The notes under the pieces are model-generated. The model saw nothing but the letters and a program-made list of their open reading frames with translations, searched no databases and was not told the DNA's origin. The position numbers and the translations under genes are program-made. A DNA stretch of 64,000 nt from Terriglobus tenax (GTDB taxonomy: Bacteria > Acidobacteriota > Terriglobia > Terriglobales > Acidobacteriaceae), in the NCBI RefSeq assembly GCF_025685395.1, contig NZ_JAGSYA010000003.1:1054001-1118000 (forward strand), in the 5' to 3' direction. Each line of letters starts with the position of its first letter. Position 1 is the stretch's first letter. Below, one piece after another: positions 37,973-46,802 of the stretch.

Positions 37973-38905
37973 ATGATGGCTGCGTTTCTCTTTCCAGGTC
38001 AGGGTGCTCAGCGCCCAGGTATGCTGCACCAGCTTCCTCGTCATGAGGTCGTCGAAAACACCCTTGCCGAAGTAACCAGCGCGCTGGGTGACCACATCAC
38101 AAAATTTGACACGTCAGAAGCGCTCCAGTCCACGGTAGCGACGCAACTTAGCCTGCTTGCGGCAGGGGTTGCAACTGCACGTTATCTTCAGGCACAGGGT
38201 ATCGACCCCACGGTGGTACTGGGAATGTCAGTAGGAGCCTTCGCTGCTGCCGTGACCGCAGGTGTGATTTCACTTCACGATGCTGTATTGCTGGTGAAGG
38301 AGCGCGCCGAGCTCATGCAGGGGCTCTTTCCCAAAGATTATGGGATGGCCGCGATCGTTGGCCTCAGCGAATCACAGGTGCAGCAGATCACCGAGACCGT
38401 GTATACCGACAAAGCTCCCGTCTTTGTGACGAACATTAATGCCGCGAAGCAGATCGTAACGGCGGGAGCACGGGCCGGCTTGAGTCAGCTCATCGAGCGA
38501 GCCGAAGCAATGGGAGCACAACGCGCCGAACTGCTGAACGTATCCGTTCCGTCACATTGTCGCCTGTTAGAGCCCGTAGCTTCTGCGTTACGAGAACGCT
38601 TGCAAGCCGTTTCCCTAAGCAGGCCAAATTGTACTTACATCTCCAACGTGCAGGCCCGCGCAACTTACACGGCAAAGGGCGTTCAGTCCGATCTGGCGAA
38701 CAATATCGCACACGGTGTTCGCTGGAGTGATGCAACCGAAGTAGCCGTAGAACTGGGCTGCGATCTCTTTCTCGAAATGCAGCCGGGGCACGCTCTCACG
38801 GATCTCATTCATCAAGCTCATCCAGGTAGCGAAGCAATGGCAATCACAGATGCCATGATGTCTCGCATCCTCAGAATGACCACAAAGGCTTCCGGCCAAT
38901 CATGA
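37973..38905 (+). CDS. mdcH: Malonyl-CoA:ACP transacylase of malonate decarboxylase
   Basis: 310 residues, FabD-like acyltransferase fold. Loads the first malonyl group from malonyl-CoA onto MdcC to start the cycle. FLFPGQGAQRPGM at the N-terminus, nucleophile Ser86 in GMSVGAFAAAV and the later His in VSVPSHCRLLEP (family motif) support this. It is the last gene of the operon; a weak hairpin follows at 38925-38944. Confidence 0.94.
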   Translation: MMAAFLFPGQGAQRPGMLHQLPRHEVVENTLAEVTSALGDHITKFDTSEALQSTVATQLSLLAAGVATARYLQAQGIDPTVVLGMSVGAFAAAVTAGVISLHDAVLLVKERAELMQGLFPKDYGMAAIVGLSESQVQQITETVYTDKAPVFVTNINAAKQIVTAGARAGLSQLIERAEAMGAQRAELLNVSVPSHCRLLEPVASALRERLQAVSLSRPNCTYISNVQARATYTAKGVQSDLANNIAHGVRWSDATEVAVELGCDLFLEMQPGHALTDLIHQAHPGSEAMAITDAMMSRILRMTTKASGQS

Positions 38906-38924
38906 TGAGGCGCATTCAAAAGAA

Positions 38925-38944
38925 TCTTGCCGGGTAGGGCAAGA
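38925..38944 (+). terminator. Possible hairpin after mdcH
   Basis: 7-bp stem TCTTGCC/GGCAAGA with a 6-nt loop, 20 bases after the mdcH stop. No T-tract, so termination would be inefficient or factor-dependent. Confidence 0.35.
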
Positions 38945-39539
38945 GCGACTTGCCGAAAATAGCGAATGAGAAACGCGTATCTCGTAATTAGGACTTTTCA
39001 ATCATCGAAAATCGTCCGGTCACATTTCGAGGTGGGGCCGGCATGTTGGCGTATACCGAGGATCGGAGCAAGTGGATCGGCAGTGTCCTTTCCGATCTCC
39101 TGGGCCTCCCGATTTCCCGCTGTAGAGCGATTACTTCTCGGTGAGCGTTAAATCGCCATTCGACGCACAGTCTGGACAGACAGCGCATCAACTATCGCCT
39201 GCCGCAAAGATATGCGACAGGATTGGCAATGGTTGAGTCGTGGTGGATATGGCATTTCTCTAGGACTGTCTGAACTGTGATGCACACCTGTAATGGATCT
39301 GTTTTTGGGATCTCGAAGAGGTGCAGGAAAGCGACTTCGCAAGCCGTAGCAGACAGTTACTTTAGTCTCGTTTCGCTATTCGTTCTATATCTATACTTAA
39401 TCGCTCGTTAATCTGATTTGCCAAGACGCTATTGTGTGGGCCGTCAGGGCGATGGACCTTACCGATGAATGCGATAAGTGAGGTAACGGGCGTAATCGCG
39501 AGGGTGACACCGACCGAGAAGACAGCAGAGGTGCGCTTT
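38945..39539. other. Non-coding stretch between mdcH and the GGDEF sensor
   Basis: No convincing gene on either strand. It holds copy 1 of a dispersed repeat (39136-39160). An upstream in-frame extension of the sensor gene to 39432 is possible but lacks homology. Confidence 0.5.
39136..39160 (+). repeat. Dispersed 25-bp repeat, copy 1
   Basis: Shares 20 of 25 positions with 46898-46922 (core CTCGGTGAGCG, then AAATCGCCA). Both copies lie in gene-free stretches of the accessory region. Confidence 0.45.
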
Positions 39540-42500
39540 ATGGGAGTGTTTGATTTCGGAGTGTTGGCGGCGCTCGTGGCGGGCCTTGTAGTCCTGCCCT
39601 CTGGAGTTGCGGCACAGCGTTGGGAGAGTGTTGCCGATTCGGTCTTTAAGCATCCCATCTCCGATACCACCCTTCCGAATTCACCTGTCCTAGCAATTGC
39701 ACAGGATCACGATGGCTTTCTTTGGATCGGAACAGAAGGTGGGGTGGCACGATGGGACGGCTACCGCTATCGCATCTATCAGTCGGATGCCAAGAATCCG
39801 GGAAGCTTACCCGATAACTACATCCAGAGCCTGCACGTTGATAAACGTGGCAATCTCTGGATTGCGACGCTTAGTGGTGGCCTCTCGCGTTATGATCGCC
39901 TCAATGATCGTTTCATAAACTACTCAACCGGTCCAGGTGGGTTGAGCAGCGTCGATGTTCTCGCAATTACCGACGATGGCAAGGGGGGCGTCTGGGTAGC
40001 AACAAATCAAGGACTCGATGACGTCGACCCGGAACGTGGTGTTATTGGGCATCTGCGCCATAACGACGCGGACTCAACCAGTCTTCCGGATAACAAAGTG
40101 CGGGCAGTTCTTACGGATCGTGAAGGACGTCTCTGGATTGGTACGCACAGTGGCGCTGTTCGCCAGGATGCATCAGGATCGCCCTTCGTAAGGGTATCCC
40201 TACCCGGGCTCCAGAACCAGAGCTCCGCCGTGATCTGCATGCACGAAGATGCCAGCGGTCGGATGTGGCTCGGCACCACACATGGCGCGTACGTCGTCCA
40301 GCCGGGATCGCATTCCAGCGTTCTGGTCCCACGATTTGTCGAAGCGTCGAGGGCGGAAACAGTTCAATCGATGGCTGAAGGCAGGCCTGGGGAAATGTGG
40401 CTCGGGACCTATGGAAACGGCATCCTGATTGTTAACGAAGCCACCTTCGGAGTCCGAAACGTCCGCCACGATCCGCTTCTTCCGCAGAGCCTTGACGAAG
40501 ATACCGTCTGGGCAATTTTCCGCGACAAAGTTGGCGATATGTGGACGGGGACCAATCGCGGATTTTCCCACAACAACCCAAATCAATCGGCAATCATGAC
40601 CGTCTTCGGCGTCCTCACCCGGACCAAAGGCTTGTCAGATACCGATGTGGAGTCGGTATTGTCTATGTCCAACGGGCAACTGTGGTTGGGCCTCGGTGCA
40701 AAAGGTGTGGACATTCTCGACCCAGTTGCTGGGCGAGTCGGCCAGATGAGGCTTGGGATCGATGGGACTGGAAAGACGAGGGAATTGAGTGAAGTCCGCG
40801 GTCTCGTCTCCGCCGGAGCTGACGAAGTGTACTTATGCGCCCGCAGCGGTCTTTATCGAAAAACGCCGCAGGACGCGTTTCCGGTTCGGATTGAGTTGCC
40901 AGGAAGTAATTCCGTACAGGCAGCAGCGTATTTACCCCAGACCCGAACAGTCTGGATCGGCACCATCGGGGATGGGCTTTGGTCTATCCGTTCCAACGAG
41001 CATGGGCGGGTGTCCGCGCAACATTTTGAGGGCTCCAGTAAACTGGCCGATTCCCGAGTCTCGGTCATTACTCCAGGGTCCGCCGGCTCCCTCTGGATCG
41101 GTACCTACAATGGTCTTGATCGTCTAGATCCCGCGACGGGCTCAATTGAACACATAAGAGTAGAGCCTGAAACGGCGACGGCAATCGCGGCACCCTATGT
41201 CAGTTCCCTTATGAATGATCGCCAAGGTCGACTTTGGGTCGGGATGCAGAACGGTGGTATCTCCATCTTGGAGGGTCGCACTCCGGACGGACATCCGCGC
41301 TTTCGCCACCTTGGTCTGCCTGAAGGACTGCCAAATCTCAATGTCGACAAGATTTTGCAGGCACCGTCAGGAGCTGTATGGGCCGCGACTGACAACGGAT
41401 TGGCGGTCATCGATCCGAAGCAGTTCACTGTCCGAGTGCTCGGAGAGGCAGAAGGTGGAGTCATTCCCAGCTATTGGATTAATGCGGGTGCCACCACTGC
41501 GGACGGCGTGCTTGCTTTTGGCGGAGCCGGGGGCCTCAGCTTGGTTCTGCCGGACAATTTGAAGAATTACGCTTACCATCCTTCGATTGTTGTGACTGAC
41601 ATTCGGATTGGCGGCAAACCAGAGCCCTGGGGACGATTTGGCAGTGGTGGCGCGATCGGGACGATCGAAATTTCTCCGGACGCCAATAGCGTCACTGTGG
41701 AATTCGCCGCTCTTGACTATTCGGCACCGGAACGAAATCGCTATAGCTACTGGCTCGAAGGGTATGACCACACCTGGAATGAAACCGATTCGAGGCACCG
41801 GGTTGCGGCGTATACCAATTTGCCACCCGGACACTATGTCTTGCACCTACGCGGCTCGAATCGTGATGGTATCTGGACAGAATCCCAGTTATCCCTGCCG
41901 ATTCGAGTCTTGCCGACGTGGTATCAGACGGTATGGTTCAAGATTGCCGGGTTGATAGCTCTCTTCGGGATGGGCTTCCTCTTCGTGCAGACTCGTACAG
42001 CGTATTTGCGTGCTCGTCAGCGGGAGCTTGAACGACAGGTCGCCAGTCAAACGGCCGAATTGCGGAAGCGCGAGCACCAGCTTGAGCAAATGGCCTATTC
42101 CGATCCCCTGACGGGGCTGCCGAACCGGCGAATGTTTACTGAGCACTTCAATCAAGTCTCAGCACTTATGCGTCGACAGGAAGGAAAATTTGCCCTGCTG
42201 CTCATCGACCTGGACCGATTCAAGCAGATCAATGACACGCTAGGCCATGATGCTGGTGACGCACTTCTGATTGAAGCTGCTAGCCGGCTCAAGGCCGCAG
42301 TGAGGGAGTCGGATCACGTCTTCCGGCTGGGAGGGGATGAATTTGCAGTTCTCGAGGTTGGTTTTACGGAACCATCCTCAGTTGAGATGATCTGCCGCAG
42401 AATTACGCGGTCATTCGAAAAACTTGTCACGGTCAATGGGGCATCAATGAACACCAGCCCCAGTATCGGCGTCGCTACATTTCCTGTTGATGGAGAATCG

Positions 42501-42623
42501 CTTGAAGAACTCTATAAAATCGCCGACATGGCTCTCTATCAGGCAAAGGGGGCCGGACGAAACACCTGGCATTGGAAGGGATACCCGACTAGCAACTCGG
42601 ACGATGCCCCCAAAAGCAGCTGA
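39540..42623 (+). CDS. Membrane sensor with two-component-regulator beta-propeller and GGDEF (diguanylate cyclase) domain
   Basis: 1027 residues from the ATG at 39540, which follows AGAGG and starts a signal/anchor sequence (VLAALVAGLVVLPSGVAAQ). The periplasmic part is a reg_prop propeller: many LWIGTxxGLxRYD repeats (residues about 50-660), then a Y_Y_Y domain (YSYWLEGYDHTWNE...RVAAYTNLPPGHYVLHLRG). A transmembrane helix (WFKIAGLIALFGMGFLFV), a short coiled coil and a cytoplasmic GGDEF domain follow. FRLGGDEFAV is the intact active site and RESD five residues upstream is the product-inhibition I-site, so it should make cyclic di-GMP under feedback control. Ligand unknown. Same strand as mdc, but more than 600 bp away. 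Confidence 0.93.
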   Translation: MGVFDFGVLAALVAGLVVLPSGVAAQRWESVADSVFKHPISDTTLPNSPVLAIAQDHDGFLWIGTEGGVARWDGYRYRIYQSDAKNPGSLPDNYIQSLHVDKRGNLWIATLSGGLSRYDRLNDRFINYSTGPGGLSSVDVLAITDDGKGGVWVATNQGLDDVDPERGVIGHLRHNDADSTSLPDNKVRAVLTDREGRLWIGTHSGAVRQDASGSPFVRVSLPGLQNQSSAVICMHEDASGRMWLGTTHGAYVVQPGSHSSVLVPRFVEASRAETVQSMAEGRPGEMWLGTYGNGILIVNEATFGVRNVRHDPLLPQSLDEDTVWAIFRDKVGDMWTGTNRGFSHNNPNQSAIMTVFGVLTRTKGLSDTDVESVLSMSNGQLWLGLGAKGVDILDPVAGRVGQMRLGIDGTGKTRELSEVRGLVSAGADEVYLCARSGLYRKTPQDAFPVRIELPGSNSVQAAAYLPQTRTVWIGTIGDGLWSIRSNEHGRVSAQHFEGSSKLADSRVSVITPGSAGSLWIGTYNGLDRLDPATGSIEHIRVEPETATAIAAPYVSSLMNDRQGRLWVGMQNGGISILEGRTPDGHPRFRHLGLPEGLPNLNVDKILQAPSGAVWAATDNGLAVIDPKQFTVRVLGEAEGGVIPSYWINAGATTADGVLAFGGAGGLSLVLPDNLKNYAYHPSIVVTDIRIGGKPEPWGRFGSGGAIGTIEISPDANSVTVEFAALDYSAPERNRYSYWLEGYDHTWNETDSRHRVAAYTNLPPGHYVLHLRGSNRDGIWTESQLSLPIRVLPTWYQTVWFKIAGLIALFGMGFLFVQTRTAYLRARQRELERQVASQTAELRKREHQLEQMAYSDPLTGLPNRRMFTEHFNQVSALMRRQEGKFALLLIDLDRFKQINDTLGHDAGDALLIEAASRLKAAVRESDHVFRLGGDEFAVLEVGFTEPSSVEMICRRITRSFEKLVTVNGASMNTSPSIGVATFPVDGESLEELYKIADMALYQAKGAGRNTWHWKGYPTSNSDDAPKSS

Positions 42624-42890
42624 CTCATCGCAACGAATACCCTCGCAATTTAGAGCATGTCTCATGCATTGGTCGCAAATGTCCCAATGTTAGCCTCAGC
42701 CAGAGTGGACTTCTCGGCCAGAAGCCCCTCAGAACTGCCAACCCTCGATGATTTGAAATCTATGCTATTTCCTACCGTCGATTGGTGCATTGTCATCGCC
42801 TAGTCACTCACCGAAGCTAGGCTCGCTGAGTGCATTGGCCTGTTGTCGCCAATTGAGACCGGGCCGAGCAGATTACTGATGATAAGCCGA
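42624..42890. other. Intergenic region left of the IS1111-type element
   Basis: No gene recognised. Contains the second copy of a dispersed 30-bp repeat (42828-42857) about 35-60 bp from the inferred left end of the insertion sequence. Confidence 0.5.
42828..42857 (+). repeat. Dispersed 30-bp repeat, copy 2
   Basis: 25 of 30 positions match 30690-30719. This copy contains a perfect interrupted palindrome ATTGGC-N8-GCCAAT, so it may be a protein-binding site or hairpin. Confidence 0.5.
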
Positions 42891-42898
42891 CTAATGAG

Positions 42899-42910
42899 AT
42901 GGTCCGCCGC
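42899..42910. repeat. IS1111-type left subterminal inverted repeat
   Basis: ATGGTCCGCCGC; exact reverse complement of 44286-44297. Confidence 0.85.
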
Positions 42911-42968
42911 TGTAACTCTCCGCTGAGGCGGAGTATGGACGCAGCGGTTTCTAAGGAGGATCATCGAT

Positions 42969-44000
42969 ATGCAGATTCGTTCCGTTGGCATTGATTTGGG
43001 CAAGACGACGTTTCACCTTGTTGCGTCGGGAGCATCGGGCAAGGTTCTGGTGAAGAAGAAGTTCACGCAGAAGCAGTTGCTGGCGTTCACCGCTAACATG
43101 CAGCAGTCACTGATCGGTCTTGAGGCATGTGCGGGAGCGCATTTCCTTGGACGGGCCTTGAAGGAGCAGGGCCATGATGTCAGGCTGATCGCGGCTCAGT
43201 TCGTGAAGCCGTTTGTGAAGTCCAACAAGAACGACTTCGTCGATGCGGAGGCTATCGCTGAAGCTGTCGAGCGCAAGAACATGCGTTTCGTTCCGATCAA
43301 GACGGATGACCAGCTCGACCTGCAGGCGATGCACCGGATTCGCGATCGGCTTGTCTCCCGGCGCACAGCAGTCATCAACCAGATACGAGCCTTTCTGCTT
43401 GAGCGCGGCATGGTCTTTGCGCAGAAGCCCGCGAAGCTGAAGGCCGGGATGGCCGACGTGCTCGAGAACGCGGACAACGCGCTGACGCCGATGATGCGCA
43501 ACCTGACCGCCATACTTTGGGATGAGTGGAAGACTGTCGAGCAGCAGATCGATGAGTTAACCGACAGGCTCGAACAGATCGCTGCGAGTGACGCCGGTTG
43601 CTGCCGTATCCGGCAGATCCCCGGCATCGGCCCCATCGTAGCGACGGCTATCGTTGCCGCCATCGGCAACGGTGCGGCATTCCGCAAGGGACGAGACTTC
43701 GCAGCGTGGCTCGGACTCGTTCCAAGGCAGTACTCGACCGGAGGCAAGGCCAAGCTGTTGGGTATCAGCAAGCGCGGCAACATCTACCTGCGCAAGGTTC
43801 TCATTCATGGTGCGCGAGCTGCCGCGATGCGCATAAAACGAGATCGCTTTCCGATTGGCGCATGGATGAACGCGCTCGAAGCACGAGCGCCACGCAACGT
43901 GCTGGTCGTCGCTATGGCCAACAAGCTCGCACGTATCGTCTGGGCTGTGCTCTCCAGCGGTGAAGATTACAGGCCTGCCGTGAGCATCGCGGCAGCATGA
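42969..44000 (+). CDS. IS110-family DEDD/serine recombinase (transposase)
   Basis: 343 residues, full length. RuvC-like DEDD residues are all present: D9 in GIDLGK, E52 in GLEACAGAH, D89 and D92 in NKNDFVDAEAI. The C-terminal Transposase_20 domain has IPGIGPIVATAIVAAIG and RQYSTGGKAKLLGISKRGN, which carries the serine nucleophile proposed for this family. AAGGAGG precedes the ATG. The protein shows no sign of decay, so the element may be active. In this family target choice is made by an RNA encoded in the non-coding end. Confidence 0.95.
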   Translation: MQIRSVGIDLGKTTFHLVASGASGKVLVKKKFTQKQLLAFTANMQQSLIGLEACAGAHFLGRALKEQGHDVRLIAAQFVKPFVKSNKNDFVDAEAIAEAVERKNMRFVPIKTDDQLDLQAMHRIRDRLVSRRTAVINQIRAFLLERGMVFAQKPAKLKAGMADVLENADNALTPMMRNLTAILWDEWKTVEQQIDELTDRLEQIAASDAGCCRIRQIPGIGPIVATAIVAAIGNGAAFRKGRDFAAWLGLVPRQYSTGGKAKLLGISKRGNIYLRKVLIHGARAAAMRIKRDRFPIGAWMNALEARAPRNVLVVAMANKLARIVWAVLSSGEDYRPAVSIAAA

Positions 44001-44285
44001 GATAGAGCGGAAAAGACGCCTGCGGCTTGGAAGCGCTACGCGCTTCCACTTTACTGCTCTACGACGACTTTCCCCACCGAGGTCTGCATAGGAACAGTAC
44101 GGACGAAAGAACAGTCACAACGGCGCATCTGAAACCTGCTCCTGATAAGGGTCTTCAACGACCGACCGACTTGTAAGGACAGATGCGCAGCGGAACTCAT
44201 CCTGGCCAGGAGCACGCGGCTCCATCAAAGGCCGAATACATTGCCGCAGACTTGTCTCTCGACCAAACTCAACCTTGCAATCACG
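44001..44285 (+). ncRNA. Candidate bridge RNA region in the IS1111 right end
   Basis: 285 bases without a gene between the recombinase stop and the right inverted repeat. Three hairpins can be drawn: TGGAAGCG/CGCTTCCA (44028-44048), GCGCATCTG/CAGATGCGC enclosing a large loop (44123-44188) and GGAGC/GCTCC (44209-44223). IS110-family elements encode a structured guide (bridge) RNA in their long non-coding end, on the right in IS1111 types. The RNA extent and guide loops are not determined here. Confidence 0.45.
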
Positions 44286-44297
44286 CGGCGGACCATA
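44286..44297. repeat. IS1111-type right subterminal inverted repeat
   Basis: GCGGCGGACCAT; exact reverse complement of 42899-42910. Confidence 0.85.
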
Positions 44298-44354
44298 CAT
44301 TATGAGGACTAACCGAACAGCAAGAATTCCCGAACCTCGGGAGCCACACTTATA

Positions 44355-45308
44355 TTAATTACCAAGAAAATGCTCGATCGCTTCCTGGAACTTCGCGGGC
44401 TGGTCGAGCATTACCATATGCGCCGAAGGGCCTATCCCGACATAGGTGATCTGCTGAACGGCCGCATACTGCTGACGAAAGAATGAGTCGACACGCTCCT
44501 TGAGTGGATACGTGTTATTCCACGCGTAGACGACAGTCACCTTCGCGCGGATCGCAGCCAGTTCGGGGCGCACGTCGGTAGTAAGGTTCTCGTAGAGCGC
44601 CTGTGCCGTCACGCGGGGATCGGCAGTCGTCGCCCACTCCTTTATCCTGGCGTGGTTCTCGGGATTCAGTGTCAAGCGCGCAATGCTCGCTTCCAAAGCG
44701 GCAGGGTTTGCCGGCTTGCCGTACTCGGCGGCCGTCGTATCACGCATCTGCGCTGCCCGCGGTTCGACCATCGAAATCGTAACATCGGTGCCAGGTGGGG
44801 CCAGCATCACCGCAGCGAAGGGCAGCTCATCGACGATCATCAGCCGTTCCAGATTCGCCGGATGTCGTGCCGCAAGCAGGAGCCCCGCGATTCCCCCCAT
44901 GGAGTGACCGACAACAGCAACATGGGTGAGTTTGCGGCTGCGAATCAGCTCATCAAGATCGGCCACAATTCCCGTCAGGATACCTGGCTTGAGATTCGCT
45001 CCCGGAGCATCTCCGCCGAACCCATTGACCTGCACCAGGTAAACCCGGTGGGTCTTCGCGAGTTCGGGTGCTATTCCATCCCATACAGCACGTGGACTGG
45101 ATAGACCCGGGATCAGGAACACCGGGCTTCCGGCCGTTCCCATCACTTTTACGGAGAGGTGATCCGTTTGGTAAGTCGATGGAGCGGCCAGAAGATCACT
45201 CTTGTCACGTACAGCTTTCTGCGCAGGAGCTTGATACGCGAGGAGGACGAACAACATGGCGATGAGTCTGGCAAAGATGGCACGAGCATTGACAAAGGGC
45301 GTTTTCAT
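44355..45308 (-). CDS. Secreted alpha/beta hydrolase
   Basis: 317 residues. Signal peptide (RLIAMLFVLLAYQAPAQ) followed by an alpha/beta-hydrolase fold: oxyanion strand VFLIPGLSSPRAVWDG, nucleophile elbow VVGHSMGGIAGLLLA, catalytic Asp probably around VVYAWNN to PLKERVDSF and a late His in GPSAHMVMLDQP. The substrate could be an ester, lactone or peptide and cannot be inferred. The gene ends close to the right end of the IS element and is divergent from the sigma factor gene. Confidence 0.85.
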   Translation of the reverse strand: MKTPFVNARAIFARLIAMLFVLLAYQAPAQKAVRDKSDLLAAPSTYQTDHLSVKVMGTAGSPVFLIPGLSSPRAVWDGIAPELAKTHRVYLVQVNGFGGDAPGANLKPGILTGIVADLDELIRSRKLTHVAVVGHSMGGIAGLLLAARHPANLERLMIVDELPFAAVMLAPPGTDVTISMVEPRAAQMRDTTAAEYGKPANPAALEASIARLTLNPENHARIKEWATTADPRVTAQALYENLTTDVRPELAAIRAKVTVVYAWNNTYPLKERVDSFFRQQYAAVQQITYVGIGPSAHMVMLDQPAKFQEAIEHFLGN

Positions 45309-45459
45309 GACTGTACAGTCGCGCGGCGCCGAAACTTCTTACAGGTTGTCGATTCAAACGTCTGTCTCACAGGATTTTGTCTGTAAGATTCTGCCGGTGT
45401 CAGCGACTGTATTGAAGACTGTATGAAATGGTGACTACGACGGAAGATAAGGGTTGGAT

Positions 45460-45954
45460 GTGAGCACTGGGGTCAAGCTAGAGGAGATCGTTGAGGTCCA
45501 TGCCGCCATGGTGCGCCGCATTGCGACGGTGTATGAGCACCATCCCGACAGGGTCGATGACCTTGTGCAGGATATCTGGATCGCCGTTTGGCAAGCATTG
45601 CCCCGCTTGAATGACCCTACGATGCTGAAGAGCTACATCGCCCGCATTACACAGAACATCTGTGTCACCCATGTCCGGCGCGCTCTTGTGCGGCAGACCC
45701 AACCGCTGAGCGATACCTTACCCGATCTTGCCCCTGCTCCCGACGAAGCCACGACTCATGCCATCCGTCTAACCCGCCTGATCGAAGCAGTGCGGAGCCT
45801 TCCGGAGAGCCTCAAGGCCGTTACAACCCTCTATCTCGAAGACATGCCGATCAAGGACATTGCCGTGGCGCTGGGCATAAGCGAAGGTAACGTCTCTGTG
45901 CGGCTCCATCGTGCGAAATCCGCTATCAGGCTCAGCCTCGGAGATCTTTTATGA
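45460..45954 (+). CDS. ECF-type RNA polymerase sigma factor
   Basis: 164 residues from the GTG at 45460 (AAGGG about 6 bases upstream); a TTG at 45454 is an alternative. Region 2 (HPDRVDDLVQDIWIAVWQALPRL, SYIARITQNICVTHVRR) and region 4 HTH (LPESLKAVTTLYLEDMPIKDIAVALGISEGNVSVRLHRAKSAI) are intact. Its stop overlaps the next gene by 4 bp, so it is co-translated with a membrane protein in the position of an anti-sigma factor. Confidence 0.92.
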   Translation: MSTGVKLEEIVEVHAAMVRRIATVYEHHPDRVDDLVQDIWIAVWQALPRLNDPTMLKSYIARITQNICVTHVRRALVRQTQPLSDTLPDLAPAPDEATTHAIRLTRLIEAVRSLPESLKAVTTLYLEDMPIKDIAVALGISEGNVSVRLHRAKSAIRLSLGDLL

Positions 45955-46544
45955 TGCCTCTACCCTCACAGGACCCGTTAGCTGCCCTTTGGCAAACAGC
46001 CCCAAAGTCCGATACGTCCTCTCTCATACAGGATTTACAGCGCGTGAACCGGCACCACCAGCGGCTCTACCGGATCGTATTTGTGATCCTGTGCGGTACA
46101 GGCCTCCTGCTAATCTTCGATGCAGTCACGGAACGTTCCATGGCGCACGGTGCGCTCGCTGTGATCTGGATTCTTGGTCTGGTACTCGGCGTCGCCCGGT
46201 ACCGGCGCGCCCGCTGTAACCGCGCAGAAGCGATCACGTTTGATACGGTTCGCCTATTGAGATTCATGATCGCTCGGGCCCAAAAAGATCTGCGTATCGC
46301 ACGGTGTCTTTATGCTGGAGCCCCCTGCGGCGCTGTGGCTGGCTTCATCATGGCAAGGCTGACCGGCTTCGGAGCAGCACCGAACGCAACCGCCGTCTCT
46401 CCGCACGTGTACTTGATTCGGACAGGCGCGGCCTTGGCTGCTCTGATTGCCATGATGGCAATCGGCCTTGTTGTGGCGCGCGACAGACGCCTGCAAGTTC
46501 AAGAGCTCAGAGAAAAACTGAGATCCATTCACGAAGACATGTAA
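45951..46544 (+). CDS. Membrane protein coupled to the sigma factor (putative anti-sigma)
   Basis: 197 residues. Cytoplasmic N-terminus (residues 1-38) with DLQRVNRHHQRLYR, then four hydrophobic segments (FVILCGTGLLLIFDAV; GALAVIWILGLVLGV; a weak one around GAVAGFIMARL; GAALAALIAMMAIGLVVA) and a basic/helical C-terminal tail. No zinc-type anti-sigma motif HxxxCxxC is seen. The 4-bp overlap with the ECF gene makes it the likely membrane-bound antagonist or sensor, an inference from context. Confidence 0.75.
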   Translation: MMPLPSQDPLAALWQTAPKSDTSSLIQDLQRVNRHHQRLYRIVFVILCGTGLLLIFDAVTERSMAHGALAVIWILGLVLGVARYRRARCNRAEAITFDTVRLLRFMIARAQKDLRIARCLYAGAPCGAVAGFIMARLTGFGAAPNATAVSPHVYLIRTGAALAALIAMMAIGLVVARDRRLQVQELREKLRSIHEDM

Positions 46545-46619
46545 GTTCTGCGGCGGTGGCGCGACTGGAGTACTGACGCCTGCACCATGGCAGACGCTCT
46601 GTTTCTTCGGGAGAACCCA

Positions 46620-46802
46620 ATGCTCAGAAAAACCAGCAAAAACATCATCCTGGCCTTATGTGTAAGCGGCATCCCCATTGCGGTTGCGCTCTATAAACGT
46701 CATACAGCTTCGTCAGTGCCCTTAGAGGCCTTCTACATCATCGCGGCAGCCGTATTCTTTCTGTTGAGATGCAGGATTTGTAGAAAGCAGTGCGGAGCAT
46801 AG
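46620..46802 (+). CDS. Small membrane protein
   Basis: 60 residues, two hydrophobic segments (IILALCVSGIPIAVALY and AFYIIAAAVFFLLRC) and a Cys-rich basic tail (CRICRKQC). Follows the sigma/anti-sigma pair by 75 bp on the same strand, perhaps part of that unit. A longer form from 46587 is possible; GGGAGA precedes 46620. No homology recognised. Confidence 0.5.
   Translation: MLRKTSKNIILALCVSGIPIAVALYKRHTASSVPLEAFYIIAAAVFFLLRCRICRKQCGA

Larger units (their letters stand above)
42891..44310 (+). mobile_element. IS110-family insertion sequence, IS1111 subgroup (boundaries inferred)
   Basis: About 1.4 kb. A perfect 12-bp inverted repeat, ATGGTCCGCCGC at 42899-42910 and GCGGCGGACCAT at 44286-44297, flanks one recombinase gene and a non-coding 3' segment. 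Subterminal inverted repeats and a non-coding right end are hallmarks of the IS1111 subgroup. The hexamer GACTAA occurs just outside both repeats (42889-42894 and 44308-44313), 4 bp from the left and 10 bp from the right inverted repeat, and may contain the recombined core, so ends are taken near there. Confidence 0.85.
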
